Below are positions 1-8,259 of a DNA stretch of 18,911 bases, in pieces (position 1 is the first letter of the stretch; every line of letters starts with the position of its first letter). Made by a program: the position numbers and the translations under genes. Source of the stretch: JAAGZL01 sp050288625. GTDB lineage: Bacteria > Pseudomonadota > Gammaproteobacteria > Chromatiales > Chromatiaceae. The stretch is taken from NCBI GenBank assembly GCA_050288625.1, contig JBNKEE010000048.1:1-18911 (forward strand), read 5' to 3'. Under the pieces are notes generated by a model, which worked only from the letters and a program-made list of their open reading frames with translations, did no database searches and was not told where the DNA came from.

Positions 1-1
1 C

Positions 2-1024
2 TACACCGGCCTGGAGATGATGCGGGTACTGCGCGAGGCGGTAAGCAACAGCAGCATCGAGGTGCTGGACTACAGCCCTGCAGTGGAACTGCTCTCCAAC
101 CAGGATGGCAACTGCGCCGGGGCCGTGCTCTCCTCACTCAAAGAGTGCAAATATATGCTGGTCAAGGCCAAGGCCGTGATCATCGCCACCGGCGGCATCG
201 GCCGCATGCACCTGGACAGCTTCCCCACCTCCAACCACTTTGGGGCCACCGGCGACGGCCTGGTGCTGGCCTATCGCCTGGGCGCCAGGATGCTGGACCT
301 GGATTCGTTTCAATACCACCCCACCGGCCTGGCCCACCCCCATCACATGGCGGGCTTCCTCATCACCGAGGGCATTCGCTCGGCCGGGGCCTATCTACTG
401 AATGGGAAAGGCGAGCGCTTTGTGGATGAGATGAAGACCCGCGACCATGTATCATCCGCCATCCTGCGGGAGTGCGCGGAGGGCCGCGGCATCCGGGCCA
501 GCGAAGAGGCCATCGGGGTCTGGCTGGATACACCGGGGCTGGAGCTAAGACAACCCGGGCTGATGGCGCAGAGATTTCCCAAACTGCTGCAACTGGGTAA
601 GAAGTGCGACATCGATCCCAAGCAAACACCTTTACTTATATACCCCACCCTGCACTATCAGAATGGCGGGGTACAGATCGACGAGAACGGCCAGTCCAGC
701 GTACCCGGCCTCTACTGTGTGGGTGAAGTCAGCGGCGGCATCCACGGCAAAAACCGCATTATGGGCAACGCCCTGCTGGATATCATATGCTTCGGTCGCA
801 GGGCCGGCGCCCATGCCGTGGCCAACTGCCGACGTCCGGGACACAAGAAGATCTCCATTGATCACCTAAGCTCCCTGCGGCGCGCCCTGACCATCGCCGA
901 GTTGCCCATAGACCAGAAGGGCCCGATGCTCTTTCCGGAATGCGCCAAATTCGACGACGACTCCGACTATGACGGCCTGCGCCAAAACCGCAGGATCAAG
1001 GTCACCGGGGAGGAGAGGACATGA
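2..1024 (+). CDS. FAD-dependent fumarate reductase / succinate dehydrogenase / aspartate oxidase-type flavoprotein, 3' part
   Basis: The reading frame is open to the left edge, so the N-terminus with the FAD-binding Rossmann motif is outside the window. The visible 340 residues carry the dicarboxylate active-site set of the fumarate reductase/SdhA/NadB family: FQYHPTGL (nt 308-331), TEGIRSAGA (364-390), TRDHVSSA (437-460; its Arg matches the proton-shuttle Arg of the family), LHYQNGG (650-670) and GKNRIMGNALL (746-778). These are all seen directly and suggest a functional enzyme acting on fumarate, succinate or aspartate. The stop codon overlaps the start of the NuoF-like gene (ATGA at 1021-1024), so the two are translationally coupled. 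That partner argues for an NAD(H)-linked soluble complex rather than the membrane-bound Sdh/Frd complex, whose flavoprotein gene is followed by an SdhB/FrdB iron-sulfur subunit. Whether it reduces fumarate or oxidises another acid cannot be decided here. Confidence 0.85.
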   Translation, partial: YTGLEMMRVLREAVSNSSIEVLDYSPAVELLSNQDGNCAGAVLSSLKECKYMLVKAKAVIIATGGIGRMHLDSFPTSNHFGATGDGLVLAYRLGARMLDLDSFQYHPTGLAHPHHMAGFLITEGIRSAGAYLLNGKGERFVDEMKTRDHVSSAILRECAEGRGIRASEEAIGVWLDTPGLELRQPGLMAQRFPKLLQLGKKCDIDPKQTPLLIYPTLHYQNGGVQIDENGQSSVPGLYCVGEVSGGIHGKNRIMGNALLDIICFGRRAGAHAVANCRRPGHKKISIDHLSSLRRALTIAELPIDQKGPMLFPECAKFDDDSDYDGLRQNRRIKVTGEERT

Positions 1025-2274
1025 GTGAATTGAATCAGGTATTGTTGCGCAAAGAGGTACGGGTCGGCGCCGATCTGGATGTCTGGATGGCCCACGGCGG
1101 CGGCGAAGGCCTGCGCAAGGCCCTGAAGGACCCTTCCAGCATCATCCCTTTGATCAAAGAGGCCGGCCTGCGCGGCCTGGGTGGCAGCGGCTTTCCCACC
1201 TATAAGAAGTGGGAGTTCGTGGCCGCCAACCAGGCCCCGGAGAAATACCTCATCTGCAACGGCAATGAGGACGAACCGGGCACCTTCAAGGACTGCATCC
1301 TGTTGGAGGAGACCCCGCATCAGGTGATAGAGGGGGCGGTGATCACCGCCCTGGCCAACGGCATCAACCGCATCGTGTTCTATATCAACCCGGACCAGAC
1401 CGCCTCCATCGCCAGCATGCGTAAGGCGGTGGAGCAGTGGAAGGCCTCGGACCTGAATCGCGAGGTGACCATCTTTTTGGGTGAAGAGATGGGCTACCGG
1501 GTGATGGAGAGCTCCGGCCACTACATCGGCGGCGAGGAGACCGCGGCCATCGAATCGGTAGAGGGCAAGTTCCCCTTCCCGCGTGGCAAACCCCCCTTCC
1601 CGGCGGAGTCCGGCGTGTTCGGCTGCCCCACCCTGGTGAACAACATCGAGACCCTGTCCAACGTATCTCACATCGTAAGGAACGGTGCGGAGTGGTTTCA
1701 GAAGCTGGGGCTGGGCGAGACCAGCGGCACCAAGATCTACTGCCTCAGTGGGGACGTACTCTACCCCGGCGCCTATGAACTGCCCATGGGCACCAGGCTG
1801 GCCGACCTGATCGAGACCTACGGCGGCGGCATGCTGCAGGGCAAACATCTAAAGGCGGTGTTCACCGGCGGACCTTCCAACACCATCCTTACTCCGCAGC
1901 ATCTGGATGTGCATCTGGACTTCGATTCTGTGGCGGAACGCAGATCTGCCCTGGGCACTGGTGCCATGATCGTGGTCTCCGAAGGAACAGGCATAGTGAA
2001 GCGGGTCACCGAGTATGTGAACTTCTTCGCCGCCTCATCCTGCGGCCAGTGCCCACCATGTAAGACAGGCACCTATTATATCTCGCTGCTGTTGAGCAAG
2101 ATCGACACCGGCCAGGGCAGTCGCGCCGACCTGGACTCACTGATCAACCTGTGTAAGATCCTGCCCAACTCCGGGCGCTGTCACCTGATCAACGGCGCCA
2201 TCAAGGTATTGGACAGCTCCCTCTATCACTTCATGGATGAGTACGAACAGGCCATCCGGCTGGGCCGATTGTAG
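1021..2274 (+). CDS. NuoF-like NADH-binding FMN/[4Fe-4S] oxidoreductase subunit
   Basis: This 417-residue protein follows the NuoF/HoxF/51-kDa plan. The FMN/NAD region has GLGGSGFPT (residues 52-60), NGNEDEPGT (80-88) and YIGGEETAAIESVEG (168-182). A SLBB-like region follows at about 240-290. The C-terminal [4Fe-4S] ligands are SCGQCPPCKTG (C341, C344, C347) and SGRC (C387), so the cluster set is complete. The start is ATG 1021, preceded by a strong AGGAG-type ribosome site, and it overlaps the upstream flavoprotein gene by 4 nt. No other complex I genes are visible and the partner is a dicarboxylate flavoprotein, so this is probably not respiratory complex I but an electron-input module taking electrons from NADH (or giving them to NAD+). 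I left the symbol blank because calling it nuoF would mislead. Confidence 0.9.
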   Translation: MSELNQVLLRKEVRVGADLDVWMAHGGGEGLRKALKDPSSIIPLIKEAGLRGLGGSGFPTYKKWEFVAANQAPEKYLICNGNEDEPGTFKDCILLEETPHQVIEGAVITALANGINRIVFYINPDQTASIASMRKAVEQWKASDLNREVTIFLGEEMGYRVMESSGHYIGGEETAAIESVEGKFPFPRGKPPFPAESGVFGCPTLVNNIETLSNVSHIVRNGAEWFQKLGLGETSGTKIYCLSGDVLYPGAYELPMGTRLADLIETYGGGMLQGKHLKAVFTGGPSNTILTPQHLDVHLDFDSVAERRSALGTGAMIVVSEGTGIVKRVTEYVNFFAASSCGQCPPCKTGTYYISLLLSKIDTGQGSRADLDSLINLCKILPNSGRCHLINGAIKVLDSSLYHFMDEYEQAIRLGRL

Positions 2275-2292
2275 GCAAGGACTGCAGAAACG

Positions 2293-2321
2293 AAAAAAGG
2301 CGCCAATCTGGCGCCTTTTTT
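2293..2321. terminator. bidirectional rho-independent terminator
   Basis: A perfect 12-bp inverted repeat, AAAAAAGGCGCC / GGCGCCTTTTTT, with a 5-nt loop (AATCT at 2305-2309). The GC core is flanked by an A-tract on one side and a T-tract on the other, so it reads as an intrinsic terminator on both strands. It sits 18 nt after the NuoF-like stop and 20 nt after the rpmE stop on the other strand, and so serves both convergent genes. Confidence 0.93.
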
Positions 2322-2341
2322 CAAAACGGGAACATAGCCTA

Positions 2342-2542
2342 CTAGCGACTATATCTCTTGCGAAACTTATCTACACGACCGGCGGTATCCATGATCTTCT
2401 GCTTGCCGGTATAGAACGGATGGCAGGAGGAGCATACCTCTACGTGGAGTTCCTTGCACAGGGTGGAGCTAGTCTCGAATTCGTTGCCGCAGCTGCAAAC
2501 CACCTTGATTGCTTCATATTTTGGGTGAATATCCGGCTTCAT
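2342..2542 (-). CDS. rpmE: 50S ribosomal protein L31 (zinc-binding type)
   Basis: At 66 residues the protein has normal L31 length. It begins MKPDIHPKYE, the family signature, and keeps the four zinc cysteines C16, C18, C37 and C40 (VCSCGN and VCSSCHPFYTGK). It is therefore the Zn-containing (C+) paralogue rather than the zinc-free YkgM-type form. L31 helps bridge the two ribosomal subunits. The start at 2542 is preceded on the minus strand by AGAGG at suitable spacing. The gene is convergent with the NuoF-like gene and shares the terminator at 2293-2321. Confidence 0.97.
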   Translation of the reverse strand: MKPDIHPKYEAIKVVCSCGNEFETSSTLCKELHVEVCSSCHPFYTGKQKIMDTAGRVDKFRKRYSR

Positions 2543-2729
2543 GATTGCCTCTTACAAAATCTGTCTTTAAATCACCATTCCACCCCATTGGTGGAGAGAA
2601 TCGCGAATGATATTGGAATAGACCGGCGGACGCAAGGGGAAATTCCCGTCAGACCGCATTTTCCCGGTGATTAAAGTTCCTAGCCGATTTTGCCGACATC
2701 CTGGTCAGGACAGCAGACCCAGGACCTTA

Positions 2730-3305
2730 ATGAAACCAACCCTCGCAAGCCTGACTATCCCGGTAATTCTGACGCTAGCCGCCGTCCCGGTCCTGGCTGT
2801 AGATACCCCTATGCGGGAATATATGGCGCCGCTGCACGACTCACAGTGGATGGCTTCAAAAGAAAAGGGTGAATGCCTTCTCCAGCACGACATCCCAGGT
2901 TTCGGCGACAGCAAACTGCGCCAAAGCAGGCGCGAACCCCTTAGCTTTGAACTGCACATAGCCCAGGAGGTAAGCCTGGGCACCCAGTGTCAGGTGGAAA
3001 TCGCTCCTCCGCCATGGCGTCACGACATGTCTATCCAGGACATGGGAACTATCAAGATAGTACCTGGCGCAAAACACATCCAGGCAAAAGGCAGCGCGGC
3101 TCAAAGGATATATCAAGGGCTGGAAGCGGGCATGATGACCAGCTTCAGTTGCGGGGAAAAGGATGCACCACTGTCAAAGGTACGTGTGGTGATCTCGCCG
3201 GTGCGCTACCTTGTCGCCCTGCCCGACTTTCAAAGATGTGTTGCATCTCTGGCCAGCAAAAAGAAGGTCCCTTCCAAACCCGCAAAGAAAACCGGAAAGA
3301 AATAG
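2730..3305 (+). CDS. exported protein with MotY-type N-terminal domain, no OmpA domain
   Basis: I place the start at ATG 2730 rather than at the earlier in-frame codon at 2667. AGGA precedes it at good spacing, and translation then opens with a clean signal peptide (about residues 1-23, hydrophobic core, VLA-VD cleavage site). The mature 168 residues resemble the N-terminal domain of the Na+-type flagellar motor protein MotY: REYMAPLHDSQW (29-40), the GEC at 47-49, and IPGFGDSKLRQSRREPLSFEL (55-75). MotY is usually about 270-290 residues, with an OmpA-like peptidoglycan-binding C-terminus; here the protein ends at 191 with a Lys-rich tail instead. Cysteines at 49, 87, 141 and 170 could form disulfides in the periplasm. 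No flagellar genes are nearby, so a motor role is not supported; a periplasmic structural or adaptor role is possible. Confidence 0.7.
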   Translation: MKPTLASLTIPVILTLAAVPVLAVDTPMREYMAPLHDSQWMASKEKGECLLQHDIPGFGDSKLRQSRREPLSFELHIAQEVSLGTQCQVEIAPPPWRHDMSIQDMGTIKIVPGAKHIQAKGSAAQRIYQGLEAGMMTSFSCGEKDAPLSKVRVVISPVRYLVALPDFQRCVASLASKKKVPSKPAKKTGKK

Positions 3306-3322
3306 ATCAAGATCGACAATCC

Positions 3323-3808
3323 TTAAGATAGATGTCCAGAAACACACTGGACCGTCCCTTTATATTTTTCCTTTATTTTAACCCTAATCATTTGGCAGGC
3401 CTTCTCTGCTTCCTTATCGGTCAGGCCCCAAATAACCATCCGCCCATTACGCTCAAAGCGACTCCCTTTATTGAAGCTAAGATATGTTGTGTAGGTTTTT
3501 AGGCCGGAAAATAGGCGTTTATAGCGTTTTTCCAGATTAGCGGCGCATTTCGTAATCTTGATATTACACGTCTTACATTCTTCAAATAGCTTGCTTAAAT
3601 AGCGCTCTGACCGTTGCAAACAGTCTTCCTCAGATGCCATTTCACCCACGAAGACATATTCTAGTTCTCTGGATATTTCAGGTATATTCAATATAACGCG
3701 TGATTCAACATATACAGGGTGACTAATTTCAGATGGATTATTCTTGAGGATGCTGTATCCAGGAATGCCAACAGCAACAAAGAGTATGATCAATAGAATC
3801 TTTTTCAC
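3323..3808 (-). CDS. small exported or membrane-anchored cysteine-containing protein, function unknown
   Basis: This 161-residue protein starts with GTG at 3806-3808, preceded by a strong AGGGAGGT ribosome site at 3813-3820, so the start is well supported. The N-terminus (MKKILLIILFVAVGIPGY) is a signal peptide or membrane anchor. The remainder is charged and carries six cysteines: one at about residue 63, three in the ECKTCNIKITKC cluster (about 77-88), one at about 138 and one near the C-terminus (about 155). This pattern suggests disulfides or a metal site outside the cytoplasm. I do not recognise a family. It is convergent with the MotY-domain gene, with only 17 nt between the stops, and lies 153 nt downstream of the 53-residue membrane protein gene on the same strand. 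Confidence 0.72.
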   Translation of the reverse strand: MKKILLIILFVAVGIPGYSILKNNPSEISHPVYVESRVILNIPEISRELEYVFVGEMASEEDCLQRSERYLSKLFEECKTCNIKITKCAANLEKRYKRLFSGLKTYTTYLSFNKGSRFERNGRMVIWGLTDKEAEKACQMIRVKIKEKYKGTVQCVSGHLS

Positions 3809-3961
3809 AAATTACCTCCCTGTATAGATTAGGTTTATTCTTCCAATGGCCTGCTGCCACACACTCAGGCAAAAACGCTGATGTCCTTGTTACATATAAA
3901 TATATGGGGTCTTATTTGCTAGACACCCCTCAAACATCATTGGCACAGGAGTCTAATACTT

Positions 3962-4123
3962 CTACTTCGTACTCACCAAGTAGACGCCCAATCCAACAAC
4001 AGCCACCCATAGCCCCATAGCTGCAGCCCCCATCTGCTCCCATAGGGTATTGATGTTCAACAACATCACAAGTCCCACGCCTAGAATGATATTTCCCAGT
4101 ACAAATTTGGTTTTTTCGTTCAC
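3962..4123 (-). CDS. 53-residue two-helix membrane protein (GTG start)
   Basis: This short reading frame starts with GTG (4121-4123) and ends with TAG (3962-3964). On the minus strand AAGGAC lies about 6 nt before the GTG as a ribosome site. The product begins MNEKTKFVLGNIILGVGLVM and holds two hydrophobic stretches (about residues 8-24 and 32-50) separated by NINTLWEQMG, ending in STK. This is a typical helical hairpin for a small inner-membrane protein. No family is recognised. The good ribosome site, the coherent hydrophobic pattern and its position filling an otherwise empty 500-nt gap support it as a real gene. It is easily missed because of its size and non-ATG start. Confidence 0.62.
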   Translation of the reverse strand: MNEKTKFVLGNIILGVGLVMLLNINTLWEQMGAAAMGLWVAVVGLGVYLVSTK

Positions 4124-4317
4124 TTGTATGTCCTTCGTTCTGATTTTTGCTGATTCTACCTTTGCAGGCGATTATCCACCACCCTCTGTCACTCTAGCAA
4201 AGCACCTAATTTTCAATAAGTTTTAGTTACAAAAATGCATTGTCGAGATACACTCAGCGGTTGAGAGTACCGGCCATCAAGCAAAAATGGAAACCCGGCC
4301 CAAGCAATGGAGGCTGT

Positions 4318-4920
4318 ATGTCAGACAATCCTCAAGACACCTTAGGCAAAGCAGGAGCCGGCCTACCTAAATTTCAGGCCATGTTTTTGCGCCATATAGG
4401 CTTCCCAATGCTACGAATATCCGTTTCATGGGAAAAGGGGTTTGAGATATTCGAATCCGAAGGCCTGAAGGTATTGCAACTCGTCGAAGATCTAGATCAG
4501 GAGCAGATGCATACCAAGATACTGGTCCCAAAAACCTTCGGAATAGAAGACAACTCCCGCTACTACTCCGCCGCTATGGTGCTATGGCATCTAACCTATG
4601 TAGGAGAGGTTATACGAGACGGCATCATCTCCCTTAGCCGCGGTGAACACCTGGATTTCACCGTAAAAATCGAGAACTTCAAACCGTTCGTCGAGATCGA
4701 AAATAACGTTATCGAAGAATACCGCTCCCTGCTGTCTAACTATCGTACGGAGTTGGATAATAAGGTCTGGGACCGCTATATCAGAAACTACCATTCCCAT
4801 CCCTGGTTCGGTCCTCTCAACCCCCATGGCTGGCTGGTTATGGGCGCCGTGCATCAATGGGTACATAGGCGACAACTGGAAAATATCGTAAAGGGTTTAA
4901 GAGATAAACAGCGCCTGTAG
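4318..4920 (+). CDS. DinB-like (DinB/YfiT superfamily) protein
   Basis: The 200-residue protein is taken from ATG 4318, which has GGAGG 6 nt upstream; the longer frame back to TTG 4240 lacks such a site. The C-terminal segment HPWFGPLNPHGWLVMGAVHQWVHRRQ holds the typical helix-4 histidine pattern of the DinB superfamily (HPWFG, then HQxxHRRQ), and an internal VLWHLTYVGEV segment supplies another helix histidine. The fold is a four-helix bundle that commonly binds a divalent metal and often acts as a thiol-dependent transferase; the actual substrate is unknown. The gene's last 24 nt overlap the 3' end of convergent hemW (4897-4920). Confidence 0.75.
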   Translation: MSDNPQDTLGKAGAGLPKFQAMFLRHIGFPMLRISVSWEKGFEIFESEGLKVLQLVEDLDQEQMHTKILVPKTFGIEDNSRYYSAAMVLWHLTYVGEVIRDGIISLSRGEHLDFTVKIENFKPFVEIENNVIEEYRSLLSNYRTELDNKVWDRYIRNYHSHPWFGPLNPHGWLVMGAVHQWVHRRQLENIVKGLRDKQRL

Positions 4921-6048
4921 CTCGTTGAGAAACCGCCACCCATTAGGGGTGGGTCGAATCAGATCATCTGATACATCTAACAGGCCCAGGTTTTTAGCCG
5001 TATCCAGTTGCGTCTGCACCTCGTTCAACGATCGCCCGGTGCGCCGTTCAAATAACAATGGATCAAACCCATTCTTCAGTCGTAGTGTATTCAGCATAAA
5101 CTCCAGGGCCAGATCCTGCTGCTTCACCCGCTCAGCCCGTAAGGACGGCTCTTCTGTAGACCTTATATATGTATCTGGGGCTTTGGGCTTTCGGGTACGC
5201 AGGATGCGGCCGCATTCAAGATCGCTAATCTTGCCATGGGCTCCGGCGCCTATCCCAAGATAGTCACCAAACTCCCAATAGTTGCGATTGTGTCTGCACT
5301 CCTGGCCATTTTGTGCAAACGCAGATACCTCATACTGCACATATCCAGCCGCCTCTAATAAGGCGTGCCCTGTGGACTCAACCTCCCAAAGCTGATCGTC
5401 ATCCGGGATCTTTGGAGGCGCAGTATAAAAACGGGTGTTAGGTTCAATGGTGAGCTGATAATAGGAGATATGCTCCGGTTCCAGTGATATGGCCTTAGTT
5501 ATATCAGCCCTGGCAGCATCCGCGGTCTGTCCCGGCAGACCATACATGATATCCAGATTCATATTGGCAAACCCGGCGGCCCTGGCAGCATCCACTGCTA
5601 CCTTTATCTCCTCCGGCCCATGGATCCGCCCCAGCGCATGTAGCTGATCACGGGCAAAACTCTGAGCACCGATGGAGATACGATTTACCCCGGCCAGGCG
5701 ATAATCCAGAAAGTGCTGACGATCCACCGCCCCCGGGTTAGCTTCAATTGTAATCTCTATATCCGACGCGAGGATCAGCCTGTCCCTGACCCCATCCAGC
5801 AGGCGGCCAATGGCGGCCCCGGAAAACAGACTTGGCGTCCCACCACCGATGAATATACTGACCAGATCCCTGTCTCCTACCGCTGGGAAATCAGCATCCA
5901 GGTCCCGTAACAGGGCATGGACATAGGCATCCTCATCCAGCTCACCTGCGACCATGTGTGAATTGAAGTCACAATAGGGGCACTTTTGCAGACACCATGG
6001 GATATGGATATATAGAGAAAGAGGCGGCGCTTCCGGTAGGCCGTTCAT
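4897..6048 (-). CDS. hemW: HemW-type radical SAM heme chaperone
   Basis: At 383 residues this matches HemW, often annotated as oxygen-independent coproporphyrinogen oxidase. The radical SAM cluster motif is C19-LQK-C23-PY-C26, followed by DF and not by the further Cys of true HemN. That and the HNRNYW motif (253-258), linked to heme binding in HemW, favour the chaperone over the oxidase. IFIGGGTPS (65-73) is the SAM-binding glycine motif, and EANPG and GAQSF also fit. HemW delivers heme to respiratory proteins. It starts 9 nt after the uvrD stop, so the two form an operon in the order uvrD-hemW. The usual gammaproteobacterial neighbour, the rdgB nucleotide pyrophosphatase gene, is absent. Confidence 0.93.
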   Translation of the reverse strand: MNGLPEAPPLSLYIHIPWCLQKCPYCDFNSHMVAGELDEDAYVHALLRDLDADFPAVGDRDLVSIFIGGGTPSLFSGAAIGRLLDGVRDRLILASDIEITIEANPGAVDRQHFLDYRLAGVNRISIGAQSFARDQLHALGRIHGPEEIKVAVDAARAAGFANMNLDIMYGLPGQTADAARADITKAISLEPEHISYYQLTIEPNTRFYTAPPKIPDDDQLWEVESTGHALLEAAGYVQYEVSAFAQNGQECRHNRNYWEFGDYLGIGAGAHGKISDLECGRILRTRKPKAPDTYIRSTEEPSLRAERVKQQDLALEFMLNTLRLKNGFDPLLFERRTGRSLNEVQTQLDTAKNLGLLDVSDDLIRPTPNGWRFLNELQALFIS

Positions 6049-6057
6049 CGATATTAT

Positions 6058-8259
6058 CTAGATAGCCTGGAGATTGGCGTAGGCCACTACCAGCCACTTT
6101 GCCCCAACCTGCTCAAAGTTGACCTGAACCCGAGCGCTTCGACCCTGACCTTCGGCATTCAAAACCACACCATGCCCAAACTTGGGATGAGAAACGCGCT
6201 GACCCAAAGCAAAACCTGTGGTCTCCACCGCCATATTGAAACCCCCGGCCGGAGTGATTACCGGGCGAGATATATCGGGTCGTGATCGAATCTCTTCCAC
6301 CAGGTCCAGCGGCATCTCCCGTAGAAAACGTGACGGCATCGGGTAACTGTCTGAGCCGTGCAGGCGTCGACTCTCGGCATGGCTGAGATAGAGCTGTTGC
6401 ATGGCTCTGGTCATACCCACATAGCAGAGGCGTCGCTCCTCCTCCAGACGCTCCGGGTCGTCGCTCGACATGCTGTGGGGAAATAGCCCCTCTTCCAGGC
6501 CGCCGATAAAGACCAGTGGAAATTCCAAACCCTTGGCTGAATGCAAAGTCATGAGCTGCACGCTCTCCTCATACTCTCCGGCCTGGGTGTCCCCAGCCTC
6601 CAGGGCAGCGTGGGCCAGGAAGGCATCCAATTCGGACATCTCTTCTACAGGTTCAGAACCGACGGCGATCGCATCCGCCTCGGACTCCATTGATATATCA
6701 TCAAACTGCCGTGCAGCATTGACCAACTCCTCCAGGTTTTCGATCCGATCCTGCCCCTTGCCATCTCGAGACTTCTGGAAGTGTTCCACTAACCGGCTCT
6801 GATTCAGCACCTCTGCTGTCAGGTCGGCCAGTTCCATATCAGCGGTAGCCACCGCCAACTCCTCAATCAATTCGATAAAGCCCTTTAGGGCGTTGGCCGC
6901 CCGCGCCGCCATCTTGCCCCCCTTTAGCAGTTCTTCACTGGCCTGCCACAGAGAACAGCCGAAGTCGCGGGCGTGAGCCCGCACCGCATCCAGGGTACGC
7001 GCACCTATACCACGGGGAGGCTGGTTTACCGCCCGTTCAAAGGCAGGATCGCTGTCCCGGTTAGAGACCAATCGCATATAGGCCAGGGCATCCTTGATCT
7101 CGGCCCGCTCGAAAAAGCGCAGGCCGCCATAGACCCGATAGGGGATGCCGCTCTGCAACAGGGCCTCTTCAAACAGCCTCGATTGGGCGGAGGTACGATA
7201 GAGGATGGCGATGTCATCCCTCTTGCTGCCGGAGTCGATAGCGTCGGCAATCCGCCCGATCACAAAGCGCGCCTCGTCCACCTCGTTGAAGGCGGCGTAG
7301 ACCCGCACCGGATCTCCTTCACCATCATCAGTCCATAGATTCTTGCCCAGGCGTGAGGAGTTGTTAGAGATGACGGCATTGGCCGCCTGCAGGATATTCC
7401 CGGTGGAGCGGTAGTTCTGTTCCAGACGCACCAGGGCGGTCTTGGGGTAGTCGCGCTGAAAAAAACGGATATTCTCCACCTTGGCACCGCGCCAACCATA
7501 GATGGATTGATCATCATCCCCCACCACGAACAAGTTGTCGCGTTCGCCGGAGAGCAGGCGCAACCATGCGTATTGAATGGAGTTGGTGTCCTGGAACTCA
7601 TCCACCAGGATATGGGCAAAGCGCTGCTGATAGTGCTGCAGTATATCGGGGCGATCACGTAGCATCTCATGAGCACGCAGCAAGAGTTCAGCAAAATCCA
7701 CCGCCCCGGCCCTGTCGCAAGCCTCTTGATAGGTGCGATATATGGCTATCATCTGCCGCTGATAGTGGTCTCCACCATCATCCAGGTGTTGCGCCCGACG
7801 GCCCTCATCCTTCTGGGCATTGATGAACCACTGAGCCTGGCGCGGCGGCCACTTGGCGTCGTCCAGGTTCATTTCGCGGATGATGCGCTTGATCAGACGC
7901 TGCTGATCATCCGAGTCCAGGATCTGAAAGGTCTTGGGCAGTCCCGCATCCTGCCAGTGGGCACGTAGTAGTCGGTGGGCCAGACCGTGAAAGGTACCCA
8001 CCCACATTCCACCGACCGGCTGGCCCAACAGGTGTTCGATACGATGGCGCATCTCCCGCGCCGCCTTGTTGGTAAAGGTGACGGCCAGGATGCCCCAAGG
8101 AGTAGCCCCCTCCACGCCGGTAATCCAGGCAATCCTGTGCACCAGGACCCTAGTCTTGCCGGAGCCGGCCCCGGCCAGCACCAAAGTGCTGCCCGCCGGG
8201 GTAGTAACAGCTTCGCGCTGGGCCTCATTCAGCCCTTCTAAGATATGTGAAACATCCAT
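6058..8259 (-). CDS. uvrD: DNA helicase II UvrD
   Basis: The 733-residue superfamily 1A helicase is close in sequence and length to E. coli UvrD (720). The Q-motif is LNEAQREAV (10-18), Walker A AGAGSGKT (29-36), motif Ia AVTFTNKAAREM (59-70), Walker B DEFQDT (220-225), and motif III GDDDQSIYGWRGA (247-259). QNYRST, MTLHSAKGLEFP and YVGMTRA follow, so all ATPase and translocation motifs are intact. The C-terminal GQRVSHPKFGHGVVL...KWLVVAYANL is the Tudor-like domain that contacts UvrB and RNA polymerase. UvrD unwinds DNA 3' to 5' in nucleotide-excision and mismatch repair. MDVSHILEGLN matches the standard N-terminus and fixes the start at 8259. It is the first gene of the uvrD-hemW operon and is transcribed divergently from the GGDEF gene. 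Confidence 0.98.
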   Translation of the reverse strand: MDVSHILEGLNEAQREAVTTPAGSTLVLAGAGSGKTRVLVHRIAWITGVEGATPWGILAVTFTNKAAREMRHRIEHLLGQPVGGMWVGTFHGLAHRLLRAHWQDAGLPKTFQILDSDDQQRLIKRIIREMNLDDAKWPPRQAQWFINAQKDEGRRAQHLDDGGDHYQRQMIAIYRTYQEACDRAGAVDFAELLLRAHEMLRDRPDILQHYQQRFAHILVDEFQDTNSIQYAWLRLLSGERDNLFVVGDDDQSIYGWRGAKVENIRFFQRDYPKTALVRLEQNYRSTGNILQAANAVISNNSSRLGKNLWTDDGEGDPVRVYAAFNEVDEARFVIGRIADAIDSGSKRDDIAILYRTSAQSRLFEEALLQSGIPYRVYGGLRFFERAEIKDALAYMRLVSNRDSDPAFERAVNQPPRGIGARTLDAVRAHARDFGCSLWQASEELLKGGKMAARAANALKGFIELIEELAVATADMELADLTAEVLNQSRLVEHFQKSRDGKGQDRIENLEELVNAARQFDDISMESEADAIAVGSEPVEEMSELDAFLAHAALEAGDTQAGEYEESVQLMTLHSAKGLEFPLVFIGGLEEGLFPHSMSSDDPERLEEERRLCYVGMTRAMQQLYLSHAESRRLHGSDSYPMPSRFLREMPLDLVEEIRSRPDISRPVITPAGGFNMAVETTGFALGQRVSHPKFGHGVVLNAEGQGRSARVQVNFEQVGAKWLVVAYANLQAI

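Noticed and set aside
967..1848. 293-residue open frame antisense to the NuoF-like gene
   Set aside because: It is a shadow of a GC-rich coding strand; the sense gene has complete family motifs and the antisense product is low-complexity with no recognisable domain.
2580..2594. CCACC/GGTGG hairpin upstream of rpmE
   Set aside because: A 5-bp stem is too weak to call a leader regulatory element.
2637..2647. Near-palindrome GGGAAATTCCC upstream of the MotY-domain gene
   Set aside because: Short, and no known operator or family recognised; could be chance.
4240..4317. Longer N-terminus of the DinB-like protein from TTG 4240
   Set aside because: ATG 4318 has GGAGG at ideal spacing and the extra 26 residues are unlike the family.
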